This document shows, in pieces, positions 17,020 through 27,734 of a DNA stretch of 64,000 bases (its first letter is position 1; each line of letters begins with the position of its first letter). Location: positions 186,001 to 250,000 of the forward strand of contig NZ_CP014544.1 of assembly GCF_001586255.1 (NCBI RefSeq), in the 5' to 3' direction. A program made the translations under genes and the position numbers. The DNA comes from Zhongshania aliphaticivorans (GTDB taxonomy: Bacteria > Pseudomonadota > Gammaproteobacteria > Pseudomonadales > Spongiibacteraceae). Under the pieces are notes generated by a model. The model made no database searches. It was not told the DNA's origin and saw nothing but the letters and a program-made list of their open reading frames with translations.

Positions 17020-19791
17020 TCATTGCGACAATACCGAGGTGTTCAGTATCTCTTCAATATGTTGCTTGTAGCGTAAATAAACACAGGTTTGCTGTGGTGG
17101 CTGGCTGCTGAGGTTTATTGCGTCGAGTTGATAGTGGGTAGGGCGAGTTTCTTGCAGCAGTAATTGGCTGGCTAGCTGGTCAAATAAAGCGGGGCCCGCT
17201 TTGTCATAGCTGAAGTGCTGGTCTCGGTAGCGCATATCAAACACTAAGCGCCCCTTGCTGTCGGTTTTGGCGATGGCTTCAAGTTGCACGCGAGTATCTT
17301 CGGCTGGGCTTTTGGTTATTAATTCATTTAGGTCTAATGCTTGGCTGCGCCAGCGGTTGTCCTGCTGGTGGAGTTCAAATAGGCGAAACTGATGTTTGCC
17401 TGCTTGCTCAGTGCGGCAGCGCTGCAGAAATAAAACCAATGGGAGTAAAAGCTGGTTAACATTGCTAAACGCGGCGGTGGTGTAGTGCAGAGAGCCACGC
17501 TCATCGCGCACAAAGAGGTCGGCAAAGTCGTCCCGACGATGGAAAAACACATAGCAATCTGGGGTGGTGGCGGTATCTACTATGCTTGCTAGCGCGGAGT
17601 TTGGTGCACAGTATTGGTCCATTAACACAGGGCTGAAGCTGGTTTGCCCCCGTCCCAGGCACTGTATTAGCGTGGAATAGCTATGGGCGTGAATGCTGCG
17701 TAATTCATCGTTTTCAGTTTGTAATATATGGAAGCCATTACTTAGTTTAATAATGACTCGCTTATTTTTGGGTTGAGTATAAAACGCGCGATGTAATAGA
17801 CGCGGCAGGTGCCGGACGCGTTTGCGTAGTTTTTGTTCTGGGTCATTAAAGCACAGGGCGTCGATGATAGGTGCTGCACTGGCTTTAGAGGCCGCCAGCA
17901 TTAACTGTTGGTAAACCCGAAAGGCGTCGATAATGGCTTCTTGTCCGGCAAAGGCAAGCGACGAGACCTCCCCCCAGCTATTAATGACCACAATTTCAAT
18001 ATGGGTTATTGGGTAGCTGCTATTGTGTTTGGCGAGTCCGGCGGCGCCGAGTGAGCTGAGTGCGCCTTGACCTAAATTAATATACAGCAGCATTGCTTCT
18101 GGTACTTTGGGGCGATTAAACGCTTCGTGTTTATGCGGATCTGCTGCATAGGCCTTGCGGGGAAGGTGGCCGCTTAAGTGACGGGCCATTTCTCGTAGGT
18201 CATTTTCAGACACACCGTCCTGCCGGGCATTGAGTCGTAGCTGTGTGTAGTCGTTAATGAGGCCATTACAAAAACACCAACACAATAGCCCGCTAAGGTG
18301 CTCGTGTTCTTGCAGAATAGCGTCGTGCTCAAAATCGTGGCGGGCGCTGCTACTCACTGCCCAGCGTCGTTGCTCGCCGAAGCCTAAGGTGTGAAAGAAT
18401 AATTGCTCTTCGGATACGTCGGGCGCAATACCTGGGTTTAGCCACTCCACTTTATTGCGTTTGCGTTCAAAGGCCGCGTAGAGCTTGCGACCGAGCAGGG
18501 TCATTTCTTGCGATTTAATCAGGGCCGGACTATTACTCTGCTGGGCAAAATCCTGCAAAAAGCGGTAGCTATTGGTGAGCTCGGCAACTAAGAAACGATG
18601 TTCATCACGTACCCGGCGAATTTTCCAGCGACTGCGAGTATCTAGGTTCAGAAGTTGCTCTGGAGGCCACTGCCACTGCGCAATGAGTGTCTCGAGTAAT
18701 TTCCGCCGCCAAGGCGCTGCGCTGCCAGCGGTCTGTGAAAGTCGAATACCGACTTTAAAATAAAAAGCACGGCGAATTAGCTCAAGGCGATCAAATTCAT
18801 TGCGCGAGCTTAAATACTCGGCCAAGCGCCGGTACACCATGATATAGGGGTCAAAGTCGTCACTGCTGACCTCGCCGCGGTAAACAGCTTCTTTCAAATC
18901 AATACACAGCGGCACCACATTGGGGAAATTGCGGGCGTAGGCCTCGGTCAGCAATAGCTTTAGCACCGCCTTATAGGGCGAGCTAATGGCCTTGTAGAGC
19001 TGCCAAACCCCGGCGCCAATAAACTCGCCGGCAGGGATATCGGAAACCCCGCCAAAATCAATAGACTCGTCAGGTCCAACAAAGCCCTGGGCGTGCAGTA
19101 ACGCGGTGTATTCTTGGTAATTCACTTCTTCGCTCGGGGGCACCAACCACCATAGCGGGTAGCGACCAGCCACCAGCAAGGCGCTGCGATAAAACTCGTC
19201 TAACAATAAATAATGTTGGCTGGTGCCAGCGGATTCGGCGCTAATGCGGTCACGCTGGCCGCGACGAAACTGCTCACTGTCCATCAAGAAAAAGTGAATA
19301 TCTAAACCGAGGCTGCGGGCCCAGTCTGAAATGGCGGCGGCTTTATTGTACAAGCGCTGTAAGCCGAGTTCGTCAATGCTGTTGTGATGACAGAGCCATA
19401 CGTCAAGGTCGGAGTCTTCAGCCTGAGCGACCGTGCCGCATGAGCCCATTAAAAAAACACTGTGGATTAGCGGCGTTGCTTGTTCGTCGTGACGGTATTG
19501 CACACTGCGCGCAATATTACTGCGCACCCGCTCCAGGGTTAACTCGTCGGGCGTGTAGCCGTCGATACCACAGGGGGTGTTAGCGCTTTTATAGCCCGGC
19601 AGTATGGGGTGGTTGATATGAATCAGCAGCGGCAATAAGTCTAAGAATATTTGCTGACGGGGCAAGAGTGCCGTGCGGGTGCGCAGCAAACGCTCATGAT
19701 TGAGCTTGGTAAATCGTTCGCGCACCTGTTTTAAACCGGCGTGGCTAATGCCGCGGTCAAACAGAGGGTGGCTGATCGATTTTTCCGTCAT
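17020..19791 (-). CDS. cyaA: Class I adenylate cyclase
   Basis: A 923-residue enzyme making cAMP from ATP. The nucleotidyltransferase core is N-terminal, with GSCGT (residues 116-120) and DSDLDVW (126-132), whose aspartates bind the metal. The long C-terminal regulatory part is typical of the enterobacterial and Pseudomonas type. The class is confined to Gammaproteobacteria, which helps place the organism. It lies 64 bp downstream of the hydantoinase gene on the same strand and converges on cyaY. Confidence 0.96.
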   Translation of the reverse strand: MTEKSISHPLFDRGISHAGLKQVRERFTKLNHERLLRTRTALLPRQQIFLDLLPLLIHINHPILPGYKSANTPCGIDGYTPDELTLERVRSNIARSVQYRHDEQATPLIHSVFLMGSCGTVAQAEDSDLDVWLCHHNSIDELGLQRLYNKAAAISDWARSLGLDIHFFLMDSEQFRRGQRDRISAESAGTSQHYLLLDEFYRSALLVAGRYPLWWLVPPSEEVNYQEYTALLHAQGFVGPDESIDFGGVSDIPAGEFIGAGVWQLYKAISSPYKAVLKLLLTEAYARNFPNVVPLCIDLKEAVYRGEVSSDDFDPYIMVYRRLAEYLSSRNEFDRLELIRRAFYFKVGIRLSQTAGSAAPWRRKLLETLIAQWQWPPEQLLNLDTRSRWKIRRVRDEHRFLVAELTNSYRFLQDFAQQSNSPALIKSQEMTLLGRKLYAAFERKRNKVEWLNPGIAPDVSEEQLFFHTLGFGEQRRWAVSSSARHDFEHDAILQEHEHLSGLLCWCFCNGLINDYTQLRLNARQDGVSENDLREMARHLSGHLPRKAYAADPHKHEAFNRPKVPEAMLLYINLGQGALSSLGAAGLAKHNSSYPITHIEIVVINSWGEVSSLAFAGQEAIIDAFRVYQQLMLAASKASAAPIIDALCFNDPEQKLRKRVRHLPRLLHRAFYTQPKNKRVIIKLSNGFHILQTENDELRSIHAHSYSTLIQCLGRGQTSFSPVLMDQYCAPNSALASIVDTATTPDCYVFFHRRDDFADLFVRDERGSLHYTTAAFSNVNQLLLPLVLFLQRCRTEQAGKHQFRLFELHQQDNRWRSQALDLNELITKSPAEDTRVQLEAIAKTDSKGRLVFDMRYRDQHFSYDKAGPALFDQLASQLLLQETRPTHYQLDAINLSSQPPQQTCVYLRYKQHIEEILNTSVLSQ

Positions 19792-19855
19792 ACAGGGCCT
19801 GTTAGCGCAGGATTAAATTTAGTCCGCCTACTGTAGCCGCATTCGCCGCTTTCTG

Positions 19856-21886
19856 TCATGCCTTGGGCTGGCTAGCTGGTGATTGGCGATTAAGCTCACG
19901 AATCAGCAAATGTCCTTGCGCATTCACTGTCGCCTGCCAACCTTCGGCGAGCCAGGTGGTGGCCACGGTTTCGCTAATGAGCGCGGGGCCTAAAATCCTT
20001 TGCCCGCTGGCCAGCTCATCACGCACAAAGCGCGGGGTGGCGTGGTAGGCCTTGGCGAAAAAAACAGAGCCTTGGTCTATTGGCTGACAAGGTGGGCGCG
20101 GCGCTAAATTCGGCAGGGGCGGGATCGACGTGGCGGCGCGCAGGGCTTGGCGAATATTAACGAGCTGCACCGGCAGCGTCAGCCTATGCCCGTAACGTTG
20201 TTCGTGGGCTTGGTGAAAGGCCTTCTCTAGATCGGCCAGCGAAGTCTGCCAAGGGATATTTAAGGTATAGGACTGCCCGCTGTAACACAGATCGACACTG
20301 GGGTGCTCGGTGATCTCGGCGTCGTCAACGCCTTCGTTTTGCAATTGCGCGCGGCCAGTGAGCGCCAAATTATGTAAATGCCCCAACACTGCTTCACTAC
20401 TAACCGACGCAAGCTTGGCATTGAGCGTGCGAGATAATTGCCGCTCTTTAGGCGCCAGCAACATGCCTAAGGCAGAAAATACCCCGCCGTAATTGGGCAC
20501 AATAATCTCGGTGCAGCCCAAGGCTTCGGCGAGTGCGCACACGTGTAAACCTCCGGCGCCGCCAAAACAGCAGAGACTAAACTCGGCAGGGTCGTAGCCG
20601 CGCTGCACAGAGATCACCCGCAGTGCGCGGATCATATGCTCGTTGGCAATGGCGATAATTCCTGCGGCAGCCTCTTCAATACTCAAGTGTAACTGCTGCG
20701 CGAGCGCACCGACGGCGCTGCGGGCGGCGTTGATATCAAGCGGCATCGCGCCGCCGAGCTTGGCACTCGCGGGCAGGCGGCCCAGCACCATATTGGCATC
20801 GGTGACCGTGGCCTTTCGTCCGCCTTTGTTATAACAGGCGGGGCCGGGGTCGGCGCCCGCCGACTCCGGGCCCACCCTCAGCATGCCGCCCTCATCAACA
20901 TAGGCAATGGAGCCACCGCCAGCGCCTATGGTATGCATATCCACCATGGGAACCGCGACAGGGTAAGGGCCAATTTTGCCTTCGTTAGTGAGTTTTATCT
21001 CGCCATGGATCAAGGCTACATCGCTGGACGTGCCACCCATGTCAAAGCTCATCAAGTGAGGGCGCGGCAAACTATCGGCAAGATGCTTTACCGCCGCCAA
21101 GCCCCCAGCAGGGCCTGATAAAAGCAAATTTACCGCCCGTTGACCGGCGTTGGCGGCGTCAGTAGTGCCGCCGGAAGACTGCATAATTGACAGTGGCGTG
21201 GTCTTTAACTCGGCCTGCAAACGACCAAGATAGCTGGCCACTTTGGGGCCAAGCCAGGCATTTAACCACGTCGCCATGCCTCGCTCATACTCCTTGTATT
21301 CAGGCAAAACCTGCGAAGAGCGCGACACAAACACAGCCTCCGGCATGGCCTCGGCAATGGCCTTTTCAAAGCGATCATCTATAAACGAGAATAATAAATT
21401 GATCGCTACTGCTTCAGGCTTGAGTGTTCGAATCTGCTCTTGCAACGCGGCGATGTCATTTGCGGTGAGGTCGTCGATAAGCTTACCGTCGGCACCAATA
21501 CGCCCACCGGTTTCTAAACACAAGTTCGCGGGTACCGGTTCGGGTTTTGGTGCCGGACGTAAATCATATAGGGCCGAACGGGTTTGCCGACCAATGGTGA
21601 GCATATCGCCAAAACCGCGATTTGTAATAAACGCCGTGCGCACCCCCTTGCCTTCCAACGCGGCATTGGTGGCAACGGTTGAACCGTGCACCACAACTAA
21701 ATGGCCAGCGGCAATGAGCTCCGTCAGGCCCAACGCGCGAATTCCCGTTAAAATGGCCTGCTCGGGGTGATCTGGGGTAGACAGACACTTATAACTGCGA
21801 ACTTGCTGCTCATAAAACAACACAAAATCGGTAAACGTACCGCCAGTGTCCACACCAAGATAAGCAATGTGAGGGGCTAGTGACAT
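19856..21886 (-). CDS. Hydantoinase/5-oxoprolinase family protein (HyuA-like)
   Basis: A 676-residue ATP-dependent amidohydrolase-type protein. The N-terminal phosphate-binding motif GVDTGGTFTDFVL is followed by the actin-like ATPase region (SFDMGGTSSDVALI, TIGAGGGSIAYVD, GPESAGADPGPACY) and FGGAGGLHVCALAEALG near the C-terminus. The open frame continues upstream to 22264, but that part is translated repeat sequence, so I start at ATG 21886 (MSLAPHIAYLG). No partner HyuB gene is present. Members act on hydantoins, 5-oxoproline or acetone/acetophenone; the substrate here cannot be told. Confidence 0.85.
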   Translation of the reverse strand: MSLAPHIAYLGVDTGGTFTDFVLFYEQQVRSYKCLSTPDHPEQAILTGIRALGLTELIAAGHLVVVHGSTVATNAALEGKGVRTAFITNRGFGDMLTIGRQTRSALYDLRPAPKPEPVPANLCLETGGRIGADGKLIDDLTANDIAALQEQIRTLKPEAVAINLLFSFIDDRFEKAIAEAMPEAVFVSRSSQVLPEYKEYERGMATWLNAWLGPKVASYLGRLQAELKTTPLSIMQSSGGTTDAANAGQRAVNLLLSGPAGGLAAVKHLADSLPRPHLMSFDMGGTSSDVALIHGEIKLTNEGKIGPYPVAVPMVDMHTIGAGGGSIAYVDEGGMLRVGPESAGADPGPACYNKGGRKATVTDANMVLGRLPASAKLGGAMPLDINAARSAVGALAQQLHLSIEEAAAGIIAIANEHMIRALRVISVQRGYDPAEFSLCCFGGAGGLHVCALAEALGCTEIIVPNYGGVFSALGMLLAPKERQLSRTLNAKLASVSSEAVLGHLHNLALTGRAQLQNEGVDDAEITEHPSVDLCYSGQSYTLNIPWQTSLADLEKAFHQAHEQRYGHRLTLPVQLVNIRQALRAATSIPPLPNLAPRPPCQPIDQGSVFFAKAYHATPRFVRDELASGQRILGPALISETVATTWLAEGWQATVNAQGHLLIRELNRQSPASQPKA

Positions 21887-21949
21887 ACGTGCGCGCCATA
21901 AAGAATTTGGCGTATTGTCGCCAGTAATACCGGGGATGTCATGTTGTTT

Positions 21950-22290
21950 AAAGCATTCGCTGCGCTCATATGGATCCCTGCCTTCGCAGGGATGACGGCA
22001 AATACGCCATACTTTTCCAATCGTCACTCCTGCGAAGGGATGGTGCAAAATATGCGTAGCTAATCCGATCGTCACTCCTGCGAAGGCGGACTCTGCCCCT
22101 GCGAAGGCAGGGGGTCCATCCCAGCAACGGAGTTCGGGCTTAGGCGTTAGCGCGACAAGGCATTCGCTGTGCTCATATGGATACCAGCCTGCGCTGGTAT
22201 GACGGCAATACGCCACACTCTTCCACGCGTCACTCCTGCGAAGAGATGGCTGCAAATATGCCAAGCTAATTCACTCGTCACTCCAACGGC
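21950..22290. repeat. REP-like repeat cluster
   Basis: Several hairpins of the family occur between the hydantoinase gene and mutM, including ATCCCTGC/GCAGGGAT and ATACCAGC/GCTGGTAT (near 22180). The last shows both arms changed together. The cluster extends the reading frame of the neighbouring gene artificially. Confidence 0.9.
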
Positions 22291-22370
22291 CGCAGTCGTG
22301 GTGCCTACTAGGTTGCGTAAGTTACAATTCAACTCAGGCTTTACAACTCACATTGAGGTTCAAAACCCCC

Positions 22371-23189
22371 GTGCCCGAACTCCCCGAAGTCGAAACCGTC
22401 AAGCGCGGCATAGCCCCCCATTTGATTGGTCGCGTGTTCAGCGACGTTATTATTCGCGACCATCGTTTACGCTGGCCGGTCGACCTCGAACTTGCCAACC
22501 ACTTGTGCGGTCAAGAGGTTCTATCTGTCGAGCGCCGAGCCAAATATCTATTAATCCGCCTACCCACCGGTTACCTGGTTATCCACTTGGGTATGTCGGG
22601 TCGCTTGTATTTTGTTGATACTAATACCCCTGTGGCAAAACACGATCACTTGGATTGGCGCTTGGACGACGGCAAAATTCTGCGCTATACCGACCCCCGC
22701 CGATTTGGCGCCGTTGTTTGGGTTGAGGGCGAGAATGTAGCGAGTCATAAATTATTGGCCAAACTTGGTCCTGAGCCACTGAGCGACGATTTTAATCCGG
22801 CTTATGTATTTAAGCGCTCCCGCAAACGCATGGTGCCGATAAAAAGTTTTCTAATGGATGCCCATGTTGTTGTGGGGGTTGGCAATATCTATGCAAATGA
22901 AGCGCTCTACATGGCCGGCATTAGTCCCACAAGAGAGGCCGGCAGTATCAGCCTAGCCCGCTATACTCGCCTGGTAGACGAGGTTAAAAGCGTGCTCGAC
23001 AAAGCCATAACCCAAGGCGGCACAACGCTTAAAGACTTTGTTGGCGGGGATGGTAAACCTGGCTACTTCAAGCAAGAACTGCAAGTCTATGGTCGCGGCG
23101 GCCAACCCTGCTGGGGCTGTATGAAGGAATTGAGCGAGATCCGCATAGCCCAACGCACAACCGTGTTCTGTCGACGCTGTCAGAAGTAA
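22371..23189 (+). CDS. mutM: Formamidopyrimidine-DNA glycosylase
   Basis: A 272-residue base-excision repair enzyme removing 8-oxoguanine and Fapy lesions. The correct start is the GTG at 22371, because the next codons give PELPEVET, in which the N-terminal proline is the catalytic nucleophile and Glu3 its partner. Lys58 (RRAKYLL) is conserved. The helix-two-turn-helix has VGVGNIYANEALY, and the C-terminal zinc finger has CWGC and CRRC. A longer frame from 22353 would bury the catalytic proline. Confidence 0.96.
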   Translation: MPELPEVETVKRGIAPHLIGRVFSDVIIRDHRLRWPVDLELANHLCGQEVLSVERRAKYLLIRLPTGYLVIHLGMSGRLYFVDTNTPVAKHDHLDWRLDDGKILRYTDPRRFGAVVWVEGENVASHKLLAKLGPEPLSDDFNPAYVFKRSRKRMVPIKSFLMDAHVVVGVGNIYANEALYMAGISPTREAGSISLARYTRLVDEVKSVLDKAITQGGTTLKDFVGGDGKPGYFKQELQVYGRGGQPCWGCMKELSEIRIAQRTTVFCRRCQK

Positions 23190-24010
23190 GCTAAAGCAAT
23201 CGTCGCTCCTGCACAGGGATGACGATTAGGGAATTGCGGTACATACCTGAGTAATTATGACGGCAACTAGACCAAGCTAAATCAGCCGTCACTCCTGCGG
23301 AGGCAGGAGTCCATACCAGCAACGGAGTTCGGGCTTAAACGTTAGCGCGATAAGGCATTCGCTACGCTCACATGGATCCCTGCCTGCGCAGGGATGACTT
23401 AAATTTAAATCGTCGTTGCGGTGAAGGATGAACGTCAACAGAGAATTAAACTGGCGTCACTTCCAAGAAAGCATAGCGCCAACTACACCAACTGTCACTC
23501 CTGCGAAGTCGGACTCTGCCCCTGCGAAGGCAGGGGGTCCATCCCAGCAACGGAGTTCGGGCTTAGGCGTTAGCGCGACAAGGCATTCACTGCGCTCACA
23601 TGGATCCCTGCCTGCGCAGGGATGACAAAATAAATTCAGCTCGCCACCCCACGCAAGCATGACGGTATAACACGCCACACTAAATCAACTGTCACTCCTG
23701 CGAAAGGCAGGCGTTAATAGAGAATTAAACTGCTGTCACTCCTGCGAAGTCGGACTCTGCCCCTGCGAAGGCAGGGGGGCCATCCCAGCAACGGAGTTCG
23801 GGCTTAGGCGTTAGCGCGACAAGGCATTCACTGCGCTCACATGGATCCCTGCCTGCGCAGGGATGACTTAAATTTACATCGTCGTTGCGGTGAAGGCTGA
23901 ACGTCAAGAGAGAATTAAACTGCTGTCACCCGCACGAAGACCTAGCGCCAACCACACCAGCCAACTGTCACTCCTGCGAAGGCAGGAGTCCACCCCAGCA
24001 ACGGAGTCGA
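23190..24010. repeat. REP-like repeat cluster
   Basis: About 800 bp without a gene. At least four complete units (hairpin CTCCTGCGAAGGCAGGAG type, spacer with CAGCAACGGAGTTCGGGCTTA, CATTCGCT-CATGG motif, hairpin ATCCCTGC/GCAGGGAT) recur near 23290-23400, 23490-23625, 23735-23865 and 23965-24010. Linkers between them also repeat. Confidence 0.9.
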
Positions 24011-24030
24011 TACTATATTAGCTGGGAATA

Positions 24031-25770
24031 CTAATACCCCAGCGCTTGCCCCTCGCGCCGAGGGTCCGCCGCACCTTCCAGCCCTGATTCTTTAATCAGA
24101 ATACCGTGTAGCCCACTGGTTTGATCGCTCTCTTTAACCGGATGCCCGCGCTTTTGTAATTGTTTAATAACATCACGATCAAACCGGCCAGCCTCTAGCT
24201 CGACAAGGTCTCCCATCGCAATGATATGCCCGCTGGCAATGGCGGTATCAATAGCTTCACCTTGGCCAAGCACGCGGTAAAGGCTGCCCGCAACATAGTC
24301 AATAATGCGCGCGCCACCTGGCGAGCCTATTGCCAGAACGGGGCTGCCATCTTTAAACACAATAATGGGTGACATTGACGAACGCGGCCGCTTTCCGGCT
24401 TGAATACGATTCGCAATTTTGCTGCCGTCTTTCTCAGCCGGGCTAAAAGAGAAGTCGCTGAGTTGGTTATTCAGCAAAAAGCCACCCACAAACACCCGCG
24501 AACCAAAGGCGGTTTCTATGCTCGTGGTCATGCTTAAAACATTGCCGTCGGCGTCGACAATACTGAAATGGCTGGTGGAGGGTAACTCTGGTGAGGAACT
24601 GTCAACAACCGCTGGGGCGCCGACGGGCTTACCGGCTACGACGGTAGCCAAGCGGCGATTTGGCTTAATAAGCGCTGCACGAGATTTTAAATAGTGGCGC
24701 TCGACCAGTCCCGCGGTCGGCACCGTCACAAAATCGGGATCGGCAATATAGCGATTGCGATCAGCAAAGGCGAGTCGAGAGGCCTCAATAAAGGTGTGAA
24801 TAAAATCGACTCCCCGCAAGGCGCCGCGCTGGCGCTCAATGGCCTCGATCATGCCTAAAATGGCCAGTACTGTCGTTCCTCCCGATGAGGGTGGGGGGGC
24901 ACCGCAAACTTGGTATTCTCGATAAGGCGCGCACACTGCAGGTCGTTGAATAGCATGGTAATTAGCTAAATCGCTGAGACTAAGGCTACCTGCGCGGTTG
25001 GGATCATTCGCCACTGCGGCGACCATATTCTTAGCAATATCACCGTGGTAAAAAGCTTTGCCGCCATCCTGCGCGAGCTTTCTTAGCGTCGCCGCGTAAG
25101 CCGGGTTTTGTAAAAGGTCGCCAACGGCCTTTGGCTTTCCAGCGGCATTAAAAAAGTAGCTACTGATTGCTGGATTCACCGCGACCTTTGGCATCTCTTT
25201 CAATAAGGTGTGAAGGCGGGGAGAGATAACAAAACCGGTTTCGGCCAATTCAATAGCGGGTGTAAATAACGTTGACCACGGCAGCTCACCAAATTGGCGA
25301 TGTGCGGCATCCAACATTGCCACCACCCCTGGAACGCCAACCGAATGACCGCCAATAACCGCCTCAAAGAAACCCATCGCACTGCCGTCAGTATGCAGAA
25401 AATGGCGTTCGTTTATTGCCTGGGGGGCGGTTTCCCTGCCATCCCAACTACTGAGCTGTTTGCGTTGCGCATCCCAAAACAGCATAAACGCACCACCGCC
25501 AATGCCCGACGATTGCGGCTCTACCAAGCCCAATACCAACTGCGCGGCAATTCCCGCGTCTACAGCTGAGCCGCCTTGGGCAAGTATCTTTTGCGCTGCC
25601 TTAGTGGCGTAAGGATTTGCTGTTACTGCCATCGCCGATTTGGCCGTAACAGCAGGGCTTTTATTAAAACCACTGGCCGCCTCAGGCACAATTGTTGGGT
25701 CACTTGCGTAGCTCGCATAACTGATCAAAAGCAAAATTGAAAAACGGAGCAACTGCTGGGTAGTAAACAT
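24031..25770 (-). CDS. ggt: Gamma-glutamyltransferase
   Basis: A 579-residue periplasmic enzyme of the Ntn-hydrolase type that hydrolyses glutathione and related gamma-glutamyl compounds. I start at ATG 25770, giving a signal peptide (MFTTQQLLRFSILLLISYAS); the open frame extends 20 codons further upstream. The precursor should cleave itself before Thr399 in STSHFSIVDADG, leaving a 181-residue small subunit with SMSPIIVFKDG and the glycine-rich GSPGGARIIDY. The large subunit has SSGIGGGAFML and GGHSVGVPG. The gene stands alone between repeat clusters. Confidence 0.95.
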   Translation of the reverse strand: MFTTQQLLRFSILLLISYASYASDPTIVPEAASGFNKSPAVTAKSAMAVTANPYATKAAQKILAQGGSAVDAGIAAQLVLGLVEPQSSGIGGGAFMLFWDAQRKQLSSWDGRETAPQAINERHFLHTDGSAMGFFEAVIGGHSVGVPGVVAMLDAAHRQFGELPWSTLFTPAIELAETGFVISPRLHTLLKEMPKVAVNPAISSYFFNAAGKPKAVGDLLQNPAYAATLRKLAQDGGKAFYHGDIAKNMVAAVANDPNRAGSLSLSDLANYHAIQRPAVCAPYREYQVCGAPPPSSGGTTVLAILGMIEAIERQRGALRGVDFIHTFIEASRLAFADRNRYIADPDFVTVPTAGLVERHYLKSRAALIKPNRRLATVVAGKPVGAPAVVDSSSPELPSTSHFSIVDADGNVLSMTTSIETAFGSRVFVGGFLLNNQLSDFSFSPAEKDGSKIANRIQAGKRPRSSMSPIIVFKDGSPVLAIGSPGGARIIDYVAGSLYRVLGQGEAIDTAIASGHIIAMGDLVELEAGRFDRDVIKQLQKRGHPVKESDQTSGLHGILIKESGLEGAADPRREGQALGY

Positions 25771-25839
25771 AAACGTAATCACGTAGTAAAAGCGGTAAAT
25801 TAGCTTGCCACGTGGCGCGATGAATCGCAAAGCCTCGCT

Positions 25840-26425
25840 AAAGCAATCGCTACGCTCATATGGATCCCTGCCTGCGCAGGGATGACTTAAATATAAATCG
25901 TTGTTGCGGTGAAGGCTGAACGTAAACAGGGAGTTAAGCTTCGGTCCTCCGGCAAAGACTTGAACATCAAAGGAGAATTAAACTGCTGTCACTCCTGCGA
26001 AGGCAGGAGTCCATCTTTGCAACGAAGTTTGGGCTTAGACGTTGGCGCCATAAGGCATTCGCTACGCTCACATGGATGGATGACAAAATAAAATTATGAA
26101 GTTGAGCTTTCAGTCACCCCTGCGAAGGCAGGGGTCCATCTCAGCAACGGAGCGCAAAGTTAACACTTCCGCCACAGACATTCGCTGCGCTCAAATGGAT
26201 ACCTTCCTGCGAAGGTATGACGAAATGCCCTAAACACGAACTTTCCGTTACTCCTGCGAAGCCGGACTCTGCCCCTGTGAATGCAGGAGTCCATCTCTGC
26301 CGCGAAGTTTGGGTATAGACGTTGGCGCCATAAGGCATTCGCTACGCTCACATGGATCCCTGCCTGCGCAGGGATGACAAAATAATTATGAAGTTGAGCT
26401 TTCAGTCACCCCTGCGTAGTCCGGC
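25840..26425. repeat. REP-like repeat cluster
   Basis: Several units of the family fill the gap between ggt and the GIY-YIG gene, among them ATCCCTGC/GCAGGGAT, ATACCTTC/GAAGGTAT (near 26200) and CCCCTGCGAAGGCAGGGG. One unit near 26075 lacks most of its terminal hairpin (CATGGATGGATGAC), apparently a deletion. Confidence 0.88.
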
Positions 26426-26438
26426 TCATCACACCGCC

Positions 26439-26726
26439 TCAAAACAGCTCAGGGTAAAGGTCTTGCCATTGGGGATTTTTTTCTTCAATGAGGCGAATTT
26501 TCCATTCACGTTTCCACCGTTTAAGCTGCTTTTCGCGAGTAATGGCAGCATACATTTCTTGGTGCAATTCAATGTAGACCAAGCGGTGAACTGAGTAGCG
26601 TTGACTAAAGCCCGTGACCAAGTCTGCCTTGTGCTGGCAAATTCGAGCGACAATATTGCTTGTTACGCCGATATAGAGGGTGCCGTGCGGCTTACTGGCG
26701 AGTATGTATACACAGGGTTGTTTCAT
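26439..26726 (-). CDS. GIY-YIG nuclease-domain protein (YhbQ-like)
   Basis: A 95-residue single-domain protein. The GIY-YIG motif is visible as CVYILASKPHGTLYIGVT, followed by the conserved Arg in NIVARICQHK and the Glu-containing YAAITREKQLKRWKREWK. It is close to the UPF0213/YhbQ group, whose cellular role is uncertain. It lies upstream of repeats and downstream of the ferredoxin gene on the same strand. Such small proteins are common and need not be tied to mobile DNA. Confidence 0.85.
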   Translation of the reverse strand: MKQPCVYILASKPHGTLYIGVTSNIVARICQHKADLVTGFSQRYSVHRLVYIELHQEMYAAITREKQLKRWKREWKIRLIEEKNPQWQDLYPELF

Positions 26727-26761
26727 TGGCGGCCGTCCTTGGCTGCAGATTGTGCTTTATT

Positions 26762-27506
<745 letters not shown>

Positions 27507-27629
27507 AGCTCACCGAATATGCGTGCGGCAGATAGTTCGGGCAATTGGCTTTTAAACTCACATTGCACCGAAGGCGTAGCGGAATTTTAACGCAATACAC
27601 CGGCGGTTCATAACCCCATGAGTAGTTGG

Positions 27630-27708
27630 GGCTATAAGGCATTCGCTACGCTCACATGGATCCCTGCCTGCGCAGGGATGGCGGAAAACACACCAAACCA
27701 AATCAATC
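27630..27708. repeat. REP-like unit next to the IS66 element
   Basis: One half unit, CATTCGCTACGCTCACATGG plus the hairpin ATCCCTGC/GCAGGGAT, is followed by the linker ending ACCAAATCAATC. The final eight bases are the IS66 target duplication. The rest of the gap after coaD (27507-27630) shows no feature. Confidence 0.88.
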
Positions 27709-27734
27709 GTAAGCGTCCGGCAAACCCACATTGC

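Noticed and set aside
21887-22264. N-terminal extension of the hydantoinase reading frame
   Set aside because: The extra 126 codons translate REP-like repeats; the family domain begins right after the ATG at 21886.
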